A stretch of DNA of 64,000 nt from Sphingopyxis sp. (GTDB taxonomy: Bacteria; Pseudomonadota; Alphaproteobacteria; Sphingomonadales; Sphingomonadaceae), in contig NZ_JAEMQX010000002.1 of the NCBI RefSeq assembly GCF_016463645.1, positions 62,001-126,000 on the forward strand, in the 5' to 3' direction. Of this stretch, positions 1-8,707 are shown piece by piece. Below the pieces are notes generated by a model that saw only the letters and a program-made list of their open reading frames with translations, was not told the origin of the DNA and ran no database searches. Position 1 is the first letter of the stretch, and every line of letters starts with the position of its first letter. The position numbers were made by a program, and so were the translations under genes.

Positions 1-386
1 ACATCGCCGAGCGCCGGTCCAGCCTCGAGCCAGTGGAAGGCGGTCGCAGCGACGATCAGGTCGAAGCTGCCATCGCCCGGCACGGCGGGTCCAAAGGGCA
101 TGGTCATGACCTGCAGCCGTGCCTCGCCCCAATCGCGCAGATGCGCCGACAGTTCGCGATCGGGCTCGACCGCCACGACCCGCGCCGCGCCCGCGTCGAG
201 CAATTCGCGCGTCGCCTGCCCCGTGCCCGGCCCGATTTCGAGCACATTCACGCCCGGCGCCAAGCCGCAACATTCGGTCAGAATAGCGAAGACTTCGCGG
301 GGATAATCGAGCCGCCCAGCGGCGTAGCCCGCGACATCGGCGCCGAATGCGGTGGTGCCCACCGCGCGATCCAAAGCTTTGCTCAT
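1..386 (-). CDS. Class I SAM-dependent methyltransferase, 3' end outside window
   Basis: About 128 N-terminal residues are visible; the gene continues past base 1. The protein reads as a methyltransferase type 11/ubiE-like domain: motif I VLEIGPGTGQATREL, an acidic post-motif region (VVAVEPDREL) and a later FDLIVAATAFHW motif. Together these form the SAM-binding Rossmann fold. The start at 386 is preferred over the adjacent ATG at 389 because a GGGAG Shine-Dalgarno lies 5 nt before it. The substrate cannot be inferred. It is divergent from the M20 hydrolase at 478, and a weak copy of the regional direct repeat (422-439) lies 35 nt upstream in the orientation seen at other genes. Family assignment is firm; function is unknown. 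Confidence 0.85.
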   Translation of the reverse strand, partial: MSKALDRAVGTTAFGADVAGYAAGRLDYPREVFAILTECCGLAPGVNVLEIGPGTGQATRELLDAGAARVVAVEPDRELSAHLRDWGEARLQVMTMPFGPAVPGDGSFDLIVAATAFHWLEAGPALGD

Positions 387-421
387 CATGGCTCCCTTCG
401 CCTTCATTTAGGGGCGGTATT

Positions 422-439
422 CTGTCCTGCCGCTGTCGC
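422..439 (-). promoter_or_regulatory. Weak copy of the GTGACAG-N5-TGACAG direct repeat
   Basis: On the minus strand this reads GCGACAG-CGGCA-GGACAG, two half sites with 11-bp period and two departures from the consensus. It lies 35 nt upstream of the methyltransferase start and points toward it. It is far from the main block of such boxes (15.3-35.4 kb), so it may be chance. Confidence 0.3.
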
Positions 440-477
440 GACAGCGCGATGAAAGCCGCCGATCATAGGATGATATC

Positions 478-1731
478 ATGACGATCACCGATATCGGCCG
501 CGACGAAGCGGACGCCCTCGCCTGGATCGAGACGCTCGGTCCGGCACTGCTCGAACGCACGCTCGCCTGGTCGGCGATCAATTCAGGGAGCTTCAACCTC
601 GCCGGGCTCGACCATATGGCAGAGTTGATCGGCGGCGAGATGGACCGGCTTGGCGGGACGATCGAACTGCGCGACCCCGCGCCCTTCGCCTACCCCGATG
701 CGCGCGGCGATCTCCAGCCGGTACAGCATGGCCGCAACCTCCATTTCCGCCGTGATGCCGCGGGCGCCGCAAACCGGGTGCTTCTCGTCGGGCATATGGA
801 TACGGTGTTCGGCATCGATCATCCGTTCCAGGTCCCCGACTGGATCGACGACAAGACCGTTCGTGGCCCCGGCGTCGCCGACATGAAGGGCGGCATTGTC
901 GTGATGCTGACCGCGATCGAGGCGCTGTCGCAAACCTCGCTCGCCGACCGCCTCGGGGTCGAGGTCATCGTCAATGCCGACGAGGAAGTCTCCTCGGTCG
1001 GGTCCGAGCCGCTGCTCGCCGAGGTCGCGCAGCGTTGCACCGTCGGTTTGGCGTACGAACCCTCGGCGACCCCCGAAGGCGTACTTGCTGGCGCGCGCAA
1101 GGGCTGCGCCAATTTCGCCGCAGCGATCACCGGCCGCGCCGCGCATGCCGGCCGCAATCCGCACGATGGCCGCAACGCAATCGTCGCGGCGGCCGAACTC
1201 GCGGGGCGGATCGCCGCACTGACCGGCGCGCGGCCCGATCTGACTGTCAATCCGGCACGAATCGACGGCGGCGGCCCCGAAAACATTGTGCCCGACCGCG
1301 CCGTTCTGCGCTTCAACGTCCGCCTCGCCGATCCTGCCGATCAGCCGTGGCTGCTGGGTACGCTGAACCGGCTTGTTGCAGAAATCGCCGCCCGTCACGA
1401 TGTCGAAATCAACCTCCACGGCGGAGTCCAGCGCCCGCCAAAGCCGATGGACGCGCACCAGCAGCGCCTGTTCGATCTCGTCCGCGACTGCGGCGCCGCG
1501 CTCGACCTCGATATCGCCTGGCAGGCGACGGGCGGCGCGTGCGACGGCAATAATCTGGCAGCGCACGGACTGGCAGTCGTCGACACGTTGGGCGTGCGCG
1601 GGGGTGCGATCCATTCGGACCACGAGTTCATGATCGTCGACTCGCTCGTCGAGCGCGCCAAGCTGTCGGCGCTGCTCCTGATGCGCCTCGCGCGGATGAA
1701 AGAAAGCTTCTCAGCGTCCCGCGGCGAGTGA
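478..1731 (+). CDS. M20 family metallohydrolase, glutamate carboxypeptidase/desuccinylase-like
   Basis: A 417-residue cytoplasmic M20 zinc hydrolase with no signal peptide. Metal-site motifs are in order: GHMDTVFG, the bridging Asp of GPGVADMKGG, the catalytic Glu pair in NADEEVSS, and a C-terminal IHSDHEF histidine. The AGRNPHDGRNAI segment is the dimerisation (lid) domain boundary. The closest recognisable relatives are carboxypeptidase G2 and succinyl/acetyl-amino acid deacylases. Three AST-pathway genes lie 8.6 kb away and no astE is visible. It may therefore hydrolyse N-succinylglutamate, but this is inference. AGGA precedes the ATG by about 6 nt. Its 3' end overlaps the convergent esterase gene by 21 nt. 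Confidence 0.85.
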   Translation: MTITDIGRDEADALAWIETLGPALLERTLAWSAINSGSFNLAGLDHMAELIGGEMDRLGGTIELRDPAPFAYPDARGDLQPVQHGRNLHFRRDAAGAANRVLLVGHMDTVFGIDHPFQVPDWIDDKTVRGPGVADMKGGIVVMLTAIEALSQTSLADRLGVEVIVNADEEVSSVGSEPLLAEVAQRCTVGLAYEPSATPEGVLAGARKGCANFAAAITGRAAHAGRNPHDGRNAIVAAAELAGRIAALTGARPDLTVNPARIDGGGPENIVPDRAVLRFNVRLADPADQPWLLGTLNRLVAEIAARHDVEINLHGGVQRPPKPMDAHQQRLFDLVRDCGAALDLDIAWQATGGACDGNNLAAHGLAVVDTLGVRGGAIHSDHEFMIVDSLVERAKLSALLLMRLARMKESFSASRGE

Positions 1732-2715
1732 CTCGAAAAAGGCGAAGGTTCGCCCGAGCGCAAGCAAATTGGCGTCGCGCGTGATTTGGGGCGAGTTCCC
1801 CGTCAGGCCGTGATCGACGTCGGGGATGAGCAGCAATTCCGCCTTTGCGCCGACGTTGCGCAGCGCTGCCGTCATCGTTTTCGATTGCGACACCTCGACC
1901 GTCTCGTCCTTCGTCCCGTGGATCAGCAGCATCGGCGGTACATTCTTGCCGATCCGGTACAGCGGGCTTGCCGCGCGCGCGACATCGCGGCATGCTGCAG
2001 GGTCGCAGCCAAGCAGGCCCGCGACATTGACACTTGGCACATGCTCGAGATCGAAGACGCCGTACCATAGCGCCGCGCCTTGCACGCAATCGTCGACCGG
2101 CGGCGCCTTGCTGCCCTTCAGCGCATTGATCTGGCTCCGCGAAAGCCGGCCGGTCGACGGCTGCGGATCATATTCGCCGGCGCCGCAAGTGAGCGCGGCG
2201 AGCGACGCGAGATGGCCGCCAGCCGAACCGCCCCACAGATAGACACGCGACGGGTCGATCCCGAGCGCGCCGGCCTGCGAACGCAGGTGCCGGATCGCGG
2301 CGTTCACGTCCTGGATCTGCGCCGGGAACTTTGCCTCGCCGCTGAGGCGATAATCGAGCGAGGCGACGACAAAGCCCCGCGCCGCGAGCGATGCGAGCAC
2401 CGCCGGCCAGTTCGCATAGGCGCCCGATGTCCTCGCATCGCCGCGGCTCCACCCGCCGCCGTGGATCCAGAGCACCGCGGGGCGCGCCTTGCTGCGATCG
2501 CGGGGGGCATAGATATCCATGCGGACGGGGCGGAAGCCGTCGAGGTTCGAAATCTCGACCTGCGGCCAAGCGACGACATCGCCGCGAAAGGCGATTTCGG
2601 ATTGCGGAAAGACATCTTCGCGTGCGCTCTTTTCGGAGATTTCGGCCTCGACCGGCTGTGCCGCCACGGGCGAAGCGAGAAGCATTGCAATGACGGGCAG
2701 GCAGATTTTATTCAT
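1711..2715 (-). CDS. Exported alpha/beta hydrolase (HSL/BD-FAE-type esterase)
   Basis: A 334-residue secreted esterase-like protein. The N-terminal 20 residues form a signal peptide ending near AAQ. HGGG at about 85-88 forms the oxyanion hole, GGSAG places the nucleophile at about Ser164, and the Asp (GTKDETV) and His (VDHGL) of the triad follow. The start at 2715 overlaps the aconitase stop by 4 nt (ATGA), so the two are co-transcribed and translationally coupled. An open frame upstream of this ATG is only shadow of the aconitase gene. The substrate is unknown; context suggests it supplies an organic acid from an ester to the neighbouring aconitase/dehydrogenase pathway (inference). Confidence 0.85.
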   Translation of the reverse strand: MNKICLPVIAMLLASPVAAQPVEAEISEKSAREDVFPQSEIAFRGDVVAWPQVEISNLDGFRPVRMDIYAPRDRSKARPAVLWIHGGGWSRGDARTSGAYANWPAVLASLAARGFVVASLDYRLSGEAKFPAQIQDVNAAIRHLRSQAGALGIDPSRVYLWGGSAGGHLASLAALTCGAGEYDPQPSTGRLSRSQINALKGSKAPPVDDCVQGAALWYGVFDLEHVPSVNVAGLLGCDPAACRDVARAASPLYRIGKNVPPMLLIHGTKDETVEVSQSKTMTAALRNVGAKAELLLIPDVDHGLTGNSPQITRDANLLALGRTFAFFESLAAGR

Positions 2716-5279
2716 ACGACTTTCTCCGCGTGGCCGAGCAGCCGCTGCAACAGCGCGGGGAGCATGCCGCCGTGCGCCAGGATATCGCATTCGGCCTGCG
2801 TATCGGCCGCGAGGCGTGCGGCATAATCCCGAACCGCGCCCCGGTCCTCGACACGCAGCGTGACGAGCGCGCCGGGTTTCAGCGACACGGTGGCGGGAAA
2901 GCCGATCAGCGCGTCGGGCGACAATTCGCGCAGCGCCAGCGCGTCTTCGCGCGCGACGGTCAGCGGCAGCACCGCCATGTTGATCAGGTTGCTCCGATGG
3001 ATGCGCTCGAAGCTCGAAGCGATCACCGCGCGCACGCCGAGCAATTGCGGTCCCTTGGCGGCCCAGTCGCGCGACGATCCGGTGCCGTAGCGGTCACCCG
3101 CGACGATCACCAGCGGCGTGCCTTCGGCGGCGTAAAGTTCGGCCGCGTCCCACAGGGTCATCTCCGCCCCGCTTGGCGCGTGCATTGTGCGGCCCGGCCC
3201 AATCCCCGGGCGCAGCAGATTGTCGACCGAGGGGTTGGTGAACAACCCGGGCACCATCGCCTCCCAATTCCCGCGCCGCGCGGCAAAGACGTTGAGGTCG
3301 CCCGGTGTCTCGCCGCGCTCGATCAGATAACGCGCGGCCGGTGTGCCCGCCGGAATGGCACCCGCCGGCGAAATATGATCGGTCGTGATGTCGTCGCCGA
3401 GCACGAGGAGCGGCCTCGCCACTGCGCCCTCCAGCGTGGGCCGCGCGTCGGCGCGAACGAAAGGCGGCGGACGCAGGTAGGTCGATCCCGCATCCCACGG
3501 AAACAAGGCGGCATCAGGCGCATCGAGCGCGACCCACGCCGGGTTCGCTTCGGCGGCGTCATAGCGAAGCTGCACATCGTGCGGCGCGCGCGCATCGGCG
3601 AGTATGCGGTCGATCTCCTCGGCATCGGGCCAGATGTGGTCGAGTGGGACGGGCGTGCCGTCGCCGCGATGACCGATCGGATCGCGCAAAATGTCGCGCG
3701 CCGCATCACCGGCGACGGCGAAGGCGACGACCATCGGCGGCGACAGGAGAAAACTTTCGCGTACGTCGGGATGGACGCGGCCGGGGAAGTTGCGATTGCC
3801 CGACAGCACCGCGACCGGCACCACGCCCCCGGCAATCGCCTCATACATCTTGGGCACCAGCGGCCCCGAATTGCCGATGCAGGTCGTGCAGCCGACCCCG
3901 ACGATCCCGAACCCCAATTCTTCGAGCGGCTCCATCAGTCCGGCACGGCGCAGCAGCGCCTCGGCGGCCGGCGACCCGGGCGCAAGCGACGTCTTCACCC
4001 AATCGGGCACCGTCAGCCCCGATGCGACCGCATGGCGCGCGAGCAGCCCCGCGGCGACGAGCATCCGCGGATCGCTGGTGTTGGTGCAGCTGGTAATCGC
4101 AGCGATCGCGATCGCGCCCGCGGGGACGCCGCCCGCTGCGACGCCCGAAGTGATATGCGACGCCGTATCGTCGACGGCGCGCAGATCCTGTGGGCGCGAC
4201 GGCCCCGCAGCGGCCCGCGCGACGTCGGCGAGATCGATCGTCAGCACCTCGGTATAATCGGGTTCAGCCGCGGGGTCGAACCACAGCCCCTGTCGGCGGC
4301 AATAATCCTCGACCAGTGCAAGGACATCTCCCGAGCGGCCGGTTTCACGCAGGTAGGCGATCGTTCGCGGGTCGACCGGGAAGAAGCCGGTGGTTGCGCC
4401 ATATTCGGGCGCCATATTGGCCACCGCCGCACGCGTATCGGCCGACAGGGTGGCAACACCCGGGCCGAAATATTCGACGAAGCGCCCTGCGACCCCGTGC
4501 GTGCGCAGTCTTTGCGTCACGAGCAGCGCAAGGTCGGCACCGAACACGTCGGCCGGCAATTCGCCGACCAGCCGCACGCCGACGACATCGGGCACGCGCA
4601 GGATCACGGGCAGCCCGAGCATCGCCGCCTCGGCCTCCAGCCCGCCGACACCCCAGCCGAGCACGCCGATGCCGTTCGCCATCGGGGTGTGGCTGTCGGT
4701 GCCGATCAGCGTGTCGGGGACCGCCCACGCCACGCCGTCGCGCTCTTCGATGCGTACCACGCTCGCGAGGCGCTCTAGGTTCAGCGTGTGCATGATGCCG
4801 GTGCCGGGCGGATGGACGGTCAGCTTGTCGAACGCCCCGCTCGCCCATTTCATCAACCGCAGCCGCTCGGCGTTACGCTCGCGCTCGCGTGCCATGTTGA
4901 GCCGCGCCGCATCGGGATCGGCAAAATGGTCGACCGCGAGCGAATGGTCGGTCGATACGTCGACTGGCACAACCGGATCGATCCGCGCCGGGTCGCCGCC
5001 GCGTGCCGCGAGCACATCGCGCGCGGCAGCGAGATCCACGAGCGCGGGGACACAGGTCGTGTCGTGCATCATGATGCGGCCGGGATGGAATGGCAGCTCG
5101 ACGTCCTTCTGCCCGCCGTCGATCCACGCCGCAAACGCCGCCGCGCCGTCCGCGCCGCCGGCACGCAACAGGTTTTCCGCCACCAGCCGGTGGATTACCG
5201 GCATAGTCGCCAGGCGGGGCCCCAAGCGGGCGGGAAGGTCGATGATGCGAAGCTGCTGCCCCGCGGTGTCGAGAATCAT
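2712..5279 (-). CDS. acnA: Aconitate hydratase family protein (AcnA/IRP type)
   Basis: A full-length 855-residue aconitase-superfamily enzyme, slightly shorter than typical AcnA (about 890). The three 4Fe-4S cysteines are present: Cys398 in SCTNTS and Cys464/Cys467 in GCTTCIGNSG. The substrate-loop region GTDSHTPMANGIGVLGWGVGG and the C-terminal swivel domain with GSSRDWAAKG are also intact. The start has GAGG about 7 nt upstream. It heads an operon with the exported esterase and is divergent from a dehydrogenase cluster across a GntR gene. A palindrome shared with that cluster lies about 60 bp upstream. The setting suggests an inducible catabolic isomerase (citrate, a homologue or another tricarboxylate) rather than the housekeeping TCA enzyme; that part is inference. 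Confidence 0.9.
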   Translation of the reverse strand: MILDTAGQQLRIIDLPARLGPRLATMPVIHRLVAENLLRAGGADGAAAFAAWIDGGQKDVELPFHPGRIMMHDTTCVPALVDLAAARDVLAARGGDPARIDPVVPVDVSTDHSLAVDHFADPDAARLNMARERERNAERLRLMKWASGAFDKLTVHPPGTGIMHTLNLERLASVVRIEERDGVAWAVPDTLIGTDSHTPMANGIGVLGWGVGGLEAEAAMLGLPVILRVPDVVGVRLVGELPADVFGADLALLVTQRLRTHGVAGRFVEYFGPGVATLSADTRAAVANMAPEYGATTGFFPVDPRTIAYLRETGRSGDVLALVEDYCRRQGLWFDPAAEPDYTEVLTIDLADVARAAAGPSRPQDLRAVDDTASHITSGVAAGGVPAGAIAIAAITSCTNTSDPRMLVAAGLLARHAVASGLTVPDWVKTSLAPGSPAAEALLRRAGLMEPLEELGFGIVGVGCTTCIGNSGPLVPKMYEAIAGGVVPVAVLSGNRNFPGRVHPDVRESFLLSPPMVVAFAVAGDAARDILRDPIGHRGDGTPVPLDHIWPDAEEIDRILADARAPHDVQLRYDAAEANPAWVALDAPDAALFPWDAGSTYLRPPPFVRADARPTLEGAVARPLLVLGDDITTDHISPAGAIPAGTPAARYLIERGETPGDLNVFAARRGNWEAMVPGLFTNPSVDNLLRPGIGPGRTMHAPSGAEMTLWDAAELYAAEGTPLVIVAGDRYGTGSSRDWAAKGPQLLGVRAVIASSFERIHRSNLINMAVLPLTVAREDALALRELSPDALIGFPATVSLKPGALVTLRVEDRGAVRDYAARLAADTQAECDILAHGGMLPALLQRLLGHAEKVV

Positions 5280-5337
5280 GATTGCACCTCATCGGTTATC
5301 GAACTCCGCTGGGTCCGCTAATGACTTTTGTCAATTC

Positions 5338-5350
5338 AAAATGCAATTAT
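5338..5350. promoter_or_regulatory. Candidate GntR operator upstream of the aconitase gene
   Basis: AAAATGCAATTAT, an almost perfect AAAAT-GCA-ATTTT palindrome, 58 nt upstream of the aconitase start and overlapping the gntR stop codon. The 11-bp core AAAATGCAATT recurs exactly at 6230-6240, in the other promoter region controlled from this locus. Two AT-rich copies in very GC-rich DNA suggest a binding site for the intervening GntR protein. Confidence 0.5.
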
Positions 5351-6210
5351 TCGACCAGCCCGACCTTCTGATCGAGCGCTTGGCCGATATGGCGGCGCAG
5401 GAAGTCGGCGGCGAGCAGCATGTCGCCACGCTCGATCAGGTCGAGCAGCGCCAGATGTTCGCGACATTGCTGGTCGAGCCGGGCACGATCGGCGATGGCG
5501 CGAAACTCGATCAACCGGCGCAAGCGATTCACACGCCGGATCGCGTCGAGGAAGAAGCGGTTGCCCGACCAGGCGACGAGCGTCTCGTGGAGGCCCGCGT
5601 TGATTTCGTACAGACCGGCGCGCGGCAAACGGACGATCCCGCCTTCGAGCAACCGCTTTTGGCCGGCGCGCAATTCCTCCAGTTCGGCAGGGACGAAGCG
5701 ATATCCGGGTTGCAGGAGCGCCTCGGTCTCGATCGTGGCGCGGAACCGGTACGCTTGCTCATAAGCCTCGGCTGTGTGCAGCGTCGCGAGAAACAGCCAG
5801 CCATGCCCCGGAAGGCGCTCGACCCAGCCCTCCTCGGCAATCTGCGCGAGCACGCGCTGAAGCCGTGCGCGGGTCGTACCGAAGCGGCGCATCATTTCAT
5901 TCTCGCTCGCCCGGTCGGGCAGCACGCCCGACAAGCGCGCCTCGACAATGGCGCCATAGAGCGGGTCGTCGCCTTGCCCCGTCGCCACGGCGTTATCGGG
6001 AGCGCGCTTGACGAAGAAGCCGCGGTTCGCCTGAGCCTCGACGATGCCCGCCGCAGCGAGCGCCTTCAGCGCCGCCGTCACCGGGGCGCGCGATACGCGG
6101 AAGCGGTCGGCAAGCGCTTGCGCGGCCAGATGCTCGCCCTCGCCCAGCCCCTCGATGCGGATATGGTCGGCGATTTGCCGCGCGATCCGGTCTGCCAAGC
6201 GTTCGGTCAT
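5347..6210 (-). CDS. GntR family transcriptional regulator, FCD (FadR) subfamily
   Basis: A 287-residue regulator. The N-terminal winged helix includes LADRFRVSRAPVTAALKALAAAG and the wing AQANRGFFVKR. A second winged-helix-like stretch (residues ~95-150) and an all-helical FCD ligand-binding domain follow. In the FCD domain, YRFRATIETEALL, the NAGLHETLV helix and the EHLALLDLIERGD segment with FLRRHI are typical and usually bind a metal and a carboxylate effector. The start MTERLADRI (6210) is chosen over an upstream frame extension because that extension would run through the intergenic palindrome. It lies between the aconitase operon and the dehydrogenase operon and probably represses both until an organic acid is present. 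Confidence 0.88.
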   Translation of the reverse strand: MTERLADRIARQIADHIRIEGLGEGEHLAAQALADRFRVSRAPVTAALKALAAAGIVEAQANRGFFVKRAPDNAVATGQGDDPLYGAIVEARLSGVLPDRASENEMMRRFGTTRARLQRVLAQIAEEGWVERLPGHGWLFLATLHTAEAYEQAYRFRATIETEALLQPGYRFVPAELEELRAGQKRLLEGGIVRLPRAGLYEINAGLHETLVAWSGNRFFLDAIRRVNRLRRLIEFRAIADRARLDQQCREHLALLDLIERGDMLLAADFLRRHIGQALDQKVGLVE

Positions 6211-6229
6211 GCCAAAGACTTGAATCGAC

Positions 6230-6242
6230 AAAATGCAATTTT
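6230..6242. promoter_or_regulatory. Candidate GntR operator between gntR and the dehydrogenase operon
   Basis: AAAATGCAATTTT is a perfect palindrome (AAAAT-GCA-ATTTT) lying 19 nt upstream of gntR and about 60 nt upstream of the dehydrogenase. It is nested in a wider inverted repeat, CTTGAA (6219-6224) and TTCAAG (6241-6246). The core is identical to that at 5338-5348, supporting autoregulation and shared control of both operons. Confidence 0.55.
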
Positions 6243-6302
6243 CAAGCAAAAACGGCGTGCCGTGTCAGCGACATGACAGCCAAGGGAGTGCAACAGGCGC
6301 TT

Positions 6303-7343
6303 ATGACTCATATCCTTACGCTTCCCGGCGACGGCATCGGTCCCGAAATCACCGAAGCCACGCTCGCCATCGCCCGCGCCGCCGGCGGCGACGCGATCCG
6401 CTTCGAAACGATGGACATCGGCCTTGCCAGCCTTGCGGCGCAGGGCAGCACACTTCCCGGCTCGGTGCTCGATGCAATTCCGGGCGCCGACGGGGTCATC
6501 CTGGGGCCGGTTTCGCACTATGACTATCCCACGGGCCAGCCCAACCCGTCGGCGAAGCTGCGCACCCACTTCAACCTGTTCGCAAACATCCGCCCGTGCC
6601 GCGCGCGCGCGGGGTTGTCGATCCTGCGCAAACCGATGGACCTCGTCATCGTGCGCGAGAATACCGAGGGCTTTTATGCCGACCGGTCGATGCATATGGG
6701 GCCGGGCGAGTTCATGCCCGATGCCGACAGCGCCTTTGCGATCCGCAAGATTACCGCGACCGCAGTACGCCGCGTCGCACGCGCCGCCTTCGAACTCGCC
6801 GCCGAGCGCCGCCGTAAGGTCACAGCGGTGCACAAGGCCAATGTGCTCAAGCTCACCGACGGACTGTTCCTGCGCGAAGTGCGCGCGGTGGCGGCGGACT
6901 TCCCCGACGTGACGCTCGACGAGGTGATCGTCGACGCCGCCGCGGCGCTGCTGATCCGTAGCCCCGACCGCTTCGACGTCATCGTCACCACCAACATGTT
7001 CGGCGACATATTGTCCGACGAGGCCTCGGAATTGAGTGGAAGCCTCGGCCTCGGCGGGTCGATCAATGCGAGCGACGATATTTGCGTCGCGCAGGCGCAA
7101 CATGGCTCGGCGCCCGATATTGCCGGCCAAGGCATCGCCAATCCGACCTCGTTGATCCTGTCGGCGGCAATGCTGTTCGACTGGCTTGGCCGCAAGCGCG
7201 GCGACGCGGAACTCGGCGATGTCGCGCGTCGGATCGAGGCAGCGATCGAGGTCGCTCTCGCGGATCCGGCGACGCGCACGCGCGACATTGGCGGGCCGCT
7301 CGATACGCGCGGTTTCACCGACGCCGTGATCGCCGCGCTATGA
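6303..7343 (+). CDS. Isocitrate/isopropylmalate-family beta-decarboxylating dehydrogenase
   Basis: A 346-residue NAD(P)-dependent decarboxylating dehydrogenase. Typical signatures are LPGDGIGPEI at the N-terminus, VIVRENTEGFYADR, the KANVLKLTDG catalytic Lys region, TTNMFGDILSDEASELSGSLG, and the cofactor loop HGSAPDIAGQGIANP. The substrate-recognition stretch NPSAKLRTHFNLFANIRP keeps the two recognition arginines. It matches neither the Ser/Asn pattern of NADP isocitrate dehydrogenase nor the usual Leu-rich isopropylmalate pattern. The substrate may thus be a related malate or isocitrate analogue. ATG 6303 is chosen by homology; AAGGGAG sits about 14 nt upstream, and a GTG at 6288 is an alternative. 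It overlaps the next gene by ATGA. Confidence 0.85.
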   Translation: MTHILTLPGDGIGPEITEATLAIARAAGGDAIRFETMDIGLASLAAQGSTLPGSVLDAIPGADGVILGPVSHYDYPTGQPNPSAKLRTHFNLFANIRPCRARAGLSILRKPMDLVIVRENTEGFYADRSMHMGPGEFMPDADSAFAIRKITATAVRRVARAAFELAAERRRKVTAVHKANVLKLTDGLFLREVRAVAADFPDVTLDEVIVDAAAALLIRSPDRFDVIVTTNMFGDILSDEASELSGSLGLGGSINASDDICVAQAQHGSAPDIAGQGIANPTSLILSAAMLFDWLGRKRGDAELGDVARRIEAAIEVALADPATRTRDIGGPLDTRGFTDAVIAAL

Positions 7344-8707
7344 TCGCGACGATCAATCCGGCGACCGGCGAGACGCTCGCACGCTTCGACCTCCACAGCG
7401 CCACCGAAATCGACGCGCGGCTCGAACGCGCGACGCGCGCGCAGGCGGCGTGGCGATGGCAACCCGCCGACGAACGCGCGGCATTGCTTCCCCGCCTCGC
7501 CGCGCTGTTTCGCGCCGAAAACGAAACGCTCGCCACGCTGATCACGAGCGAAATGGGCAAGCCGATGGCCGAGGCGATGGCCGAGGTTGAGAAATGCGCA
7601 CTTAACTGCGACTTCTACGCCGAACACGCTCCGGCGATGCTTGCCGATGCGCCGGTCGCCGCAGTTCCGGGCGCCACGCTCGCCTTCGAACCTCTTGGCG
7701 TGATCCTCGCGATCATGCCGTGGAATTATCCGCTGTGGCAGGTCGTCCGTTTCCTCGCTCCCGCGCTCGCGGCGGGCAATGGCGCGATCCTGAAGCACGC
7801 CGCTAACGTCCCGCAATCGGCGCTCGCGCTCGAGCGACTGGCAGCGGAAGCGGGCTTTCCCGAAGGCTTGTTCGCAAACCTGTTCGTCGAGCCCGCGGCC
7901 GTCGCACGCGTCATCACTGACCCGCGCATCGCCGGGGTGACGCTGACCGGATCGACCGAGGTCGGTGCCATCGTCGCAGGACAGGCGGGCGCCGCTCTCA
8001 AGAAGCAGGTCCTCGAGCTCGGCGGTTCCGACCCGTTCGTGGTGCTCGCCGATGCCGACCTCGACCGCGCCGCACGCACCGCGGTGACCGCACGCTTCAC
8101 CAACGCCGGGCAGAGCTGCGTCAATGCCAAGCGCTTCATCGTCGAGGCTAGCGTTGCCGACGCCTTCGCCGAGCGTTTCCTTGCAGGCATTGCCGAACTC
8201 AGGCTCGGCGATCCGCGCGATGCTGCGACCACCCTCGGCCCCCTTGCGCGCGGAAATTTGCGCGCAGCGATCGACGACCAGGTCCAGCGGAGCATTGCTT
8301 CGGGCGCGCAACTCCGCACCGGCGGCACGATGCCCGATGGTGCGGGCTTCTATTATCCCGCGACTTTGCTCGACCATGTCGCGCCCGGCATGGCGGCGTT
8401 CGACGAGGAGACCTTTGGCCCCGCCGCCGCGATCATCCGCGCCGCCGATGCCGATGAAGCGATCGCACTCGCCAACCGGACAAGCTTCGGCCTCGGCGCG
8501 TCGATCTGGACGGTCGACGCCGACCGTGGCCGCGCTCTCGCCCGGCGGATCGATGCGGGCGCGGTGTTCGTCAATGCGATGGTCGCGTCCGATCCACGTG
8601 TGCCGTTCGGCGGGATCAAGCGTTCGGGTTACGGCCGCGAGCTCGGCGAGGCCGGGATGAAGGAGTTTACCAATATGAAGACCATCCGCGTGGTGGATGC
8701 CGCATGA
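7340..8707 (+). CDS. Aldehyde dehydrogenase, succinate-semialdehyde dehydrogenase-like
   Basis: A 455-residue member of the NAD(P)-dependent aldehyde dehydrogenase superfamily, closest in appearance to Sad/GabD-type succinate-semialdehyde dehydrogenases. Visible motifs are the catalytic Glu226 in LELGGSDPF, the nucleophile Cys260 in NAGQSCVNAKRF, the PWNYPLW cofactor-side motif and PFGGIKRSGYGRELG near the C-terminus. The start codon overlaps the dehydrogenase stop (ATGA), so an earlier in-frame extension is discarded. It would oxidise an aldehyde, perhaps one formed after decarboxylation of a 2-oxo acid made by the upstream enzyme, to a carboxylate that enters central metabolism. The true substrate is not determined. 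Confidence 0.88.
   Translation: MIATINPATGETLARFDLHSATEIDARLERATRAQAAWRWQPADERAALLPRLAALFRAENETLATLITSEMGKPMAEAMAEVEKCALNCDFYAEHAPAMLADAPVAAVPGATLAFEPLGVILAIMPWNYPLWQVVRFLAPALAAGNGAILKHAANVPQSALALERLAAEAGFPEGLFANLFVEPAAVARVITDPRIAGVTLTGSTEVGAIVAGQAGAALKKQVLELGGSDPFVVLADADLDRAARTAVTARFTNAGQSCVNAKRFIVEASVADAFAERFLAGIAELRLGDPRDAATTLGPLARGNLRAAIDDQVQRSIASGAQLRTGGTMPDGAGFYYPATLLDHVAPGMAAFDEETFGPAAAIIRAADADEAIALANRTSFGLGASIWTVDADRGRALARRIDAGAVFVNAMVASDPRVPFGGIKRSGYGRELGEAGMKEFTNMKTIRVVDAA

Noticed and set aside
2730-4778. Long plus-strand open frame opposite the aconitase gene
   Set aside because: Arg/Gly/Pro-rich shadow composition caused by high GC; the opposite strand carries all aconitase motifs. 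The same applies to long frames at 13961-15271, 39665-41836, 49965-51296 and 54399-55487.
2712-5279. Aconitase as the ordinary TCA-cycle enzyme
   Set aside because: Not excluded, but the GntR control, operon with an exported esterase and divergence from catabolic dehydrogenases fit a dedicated pathway better.
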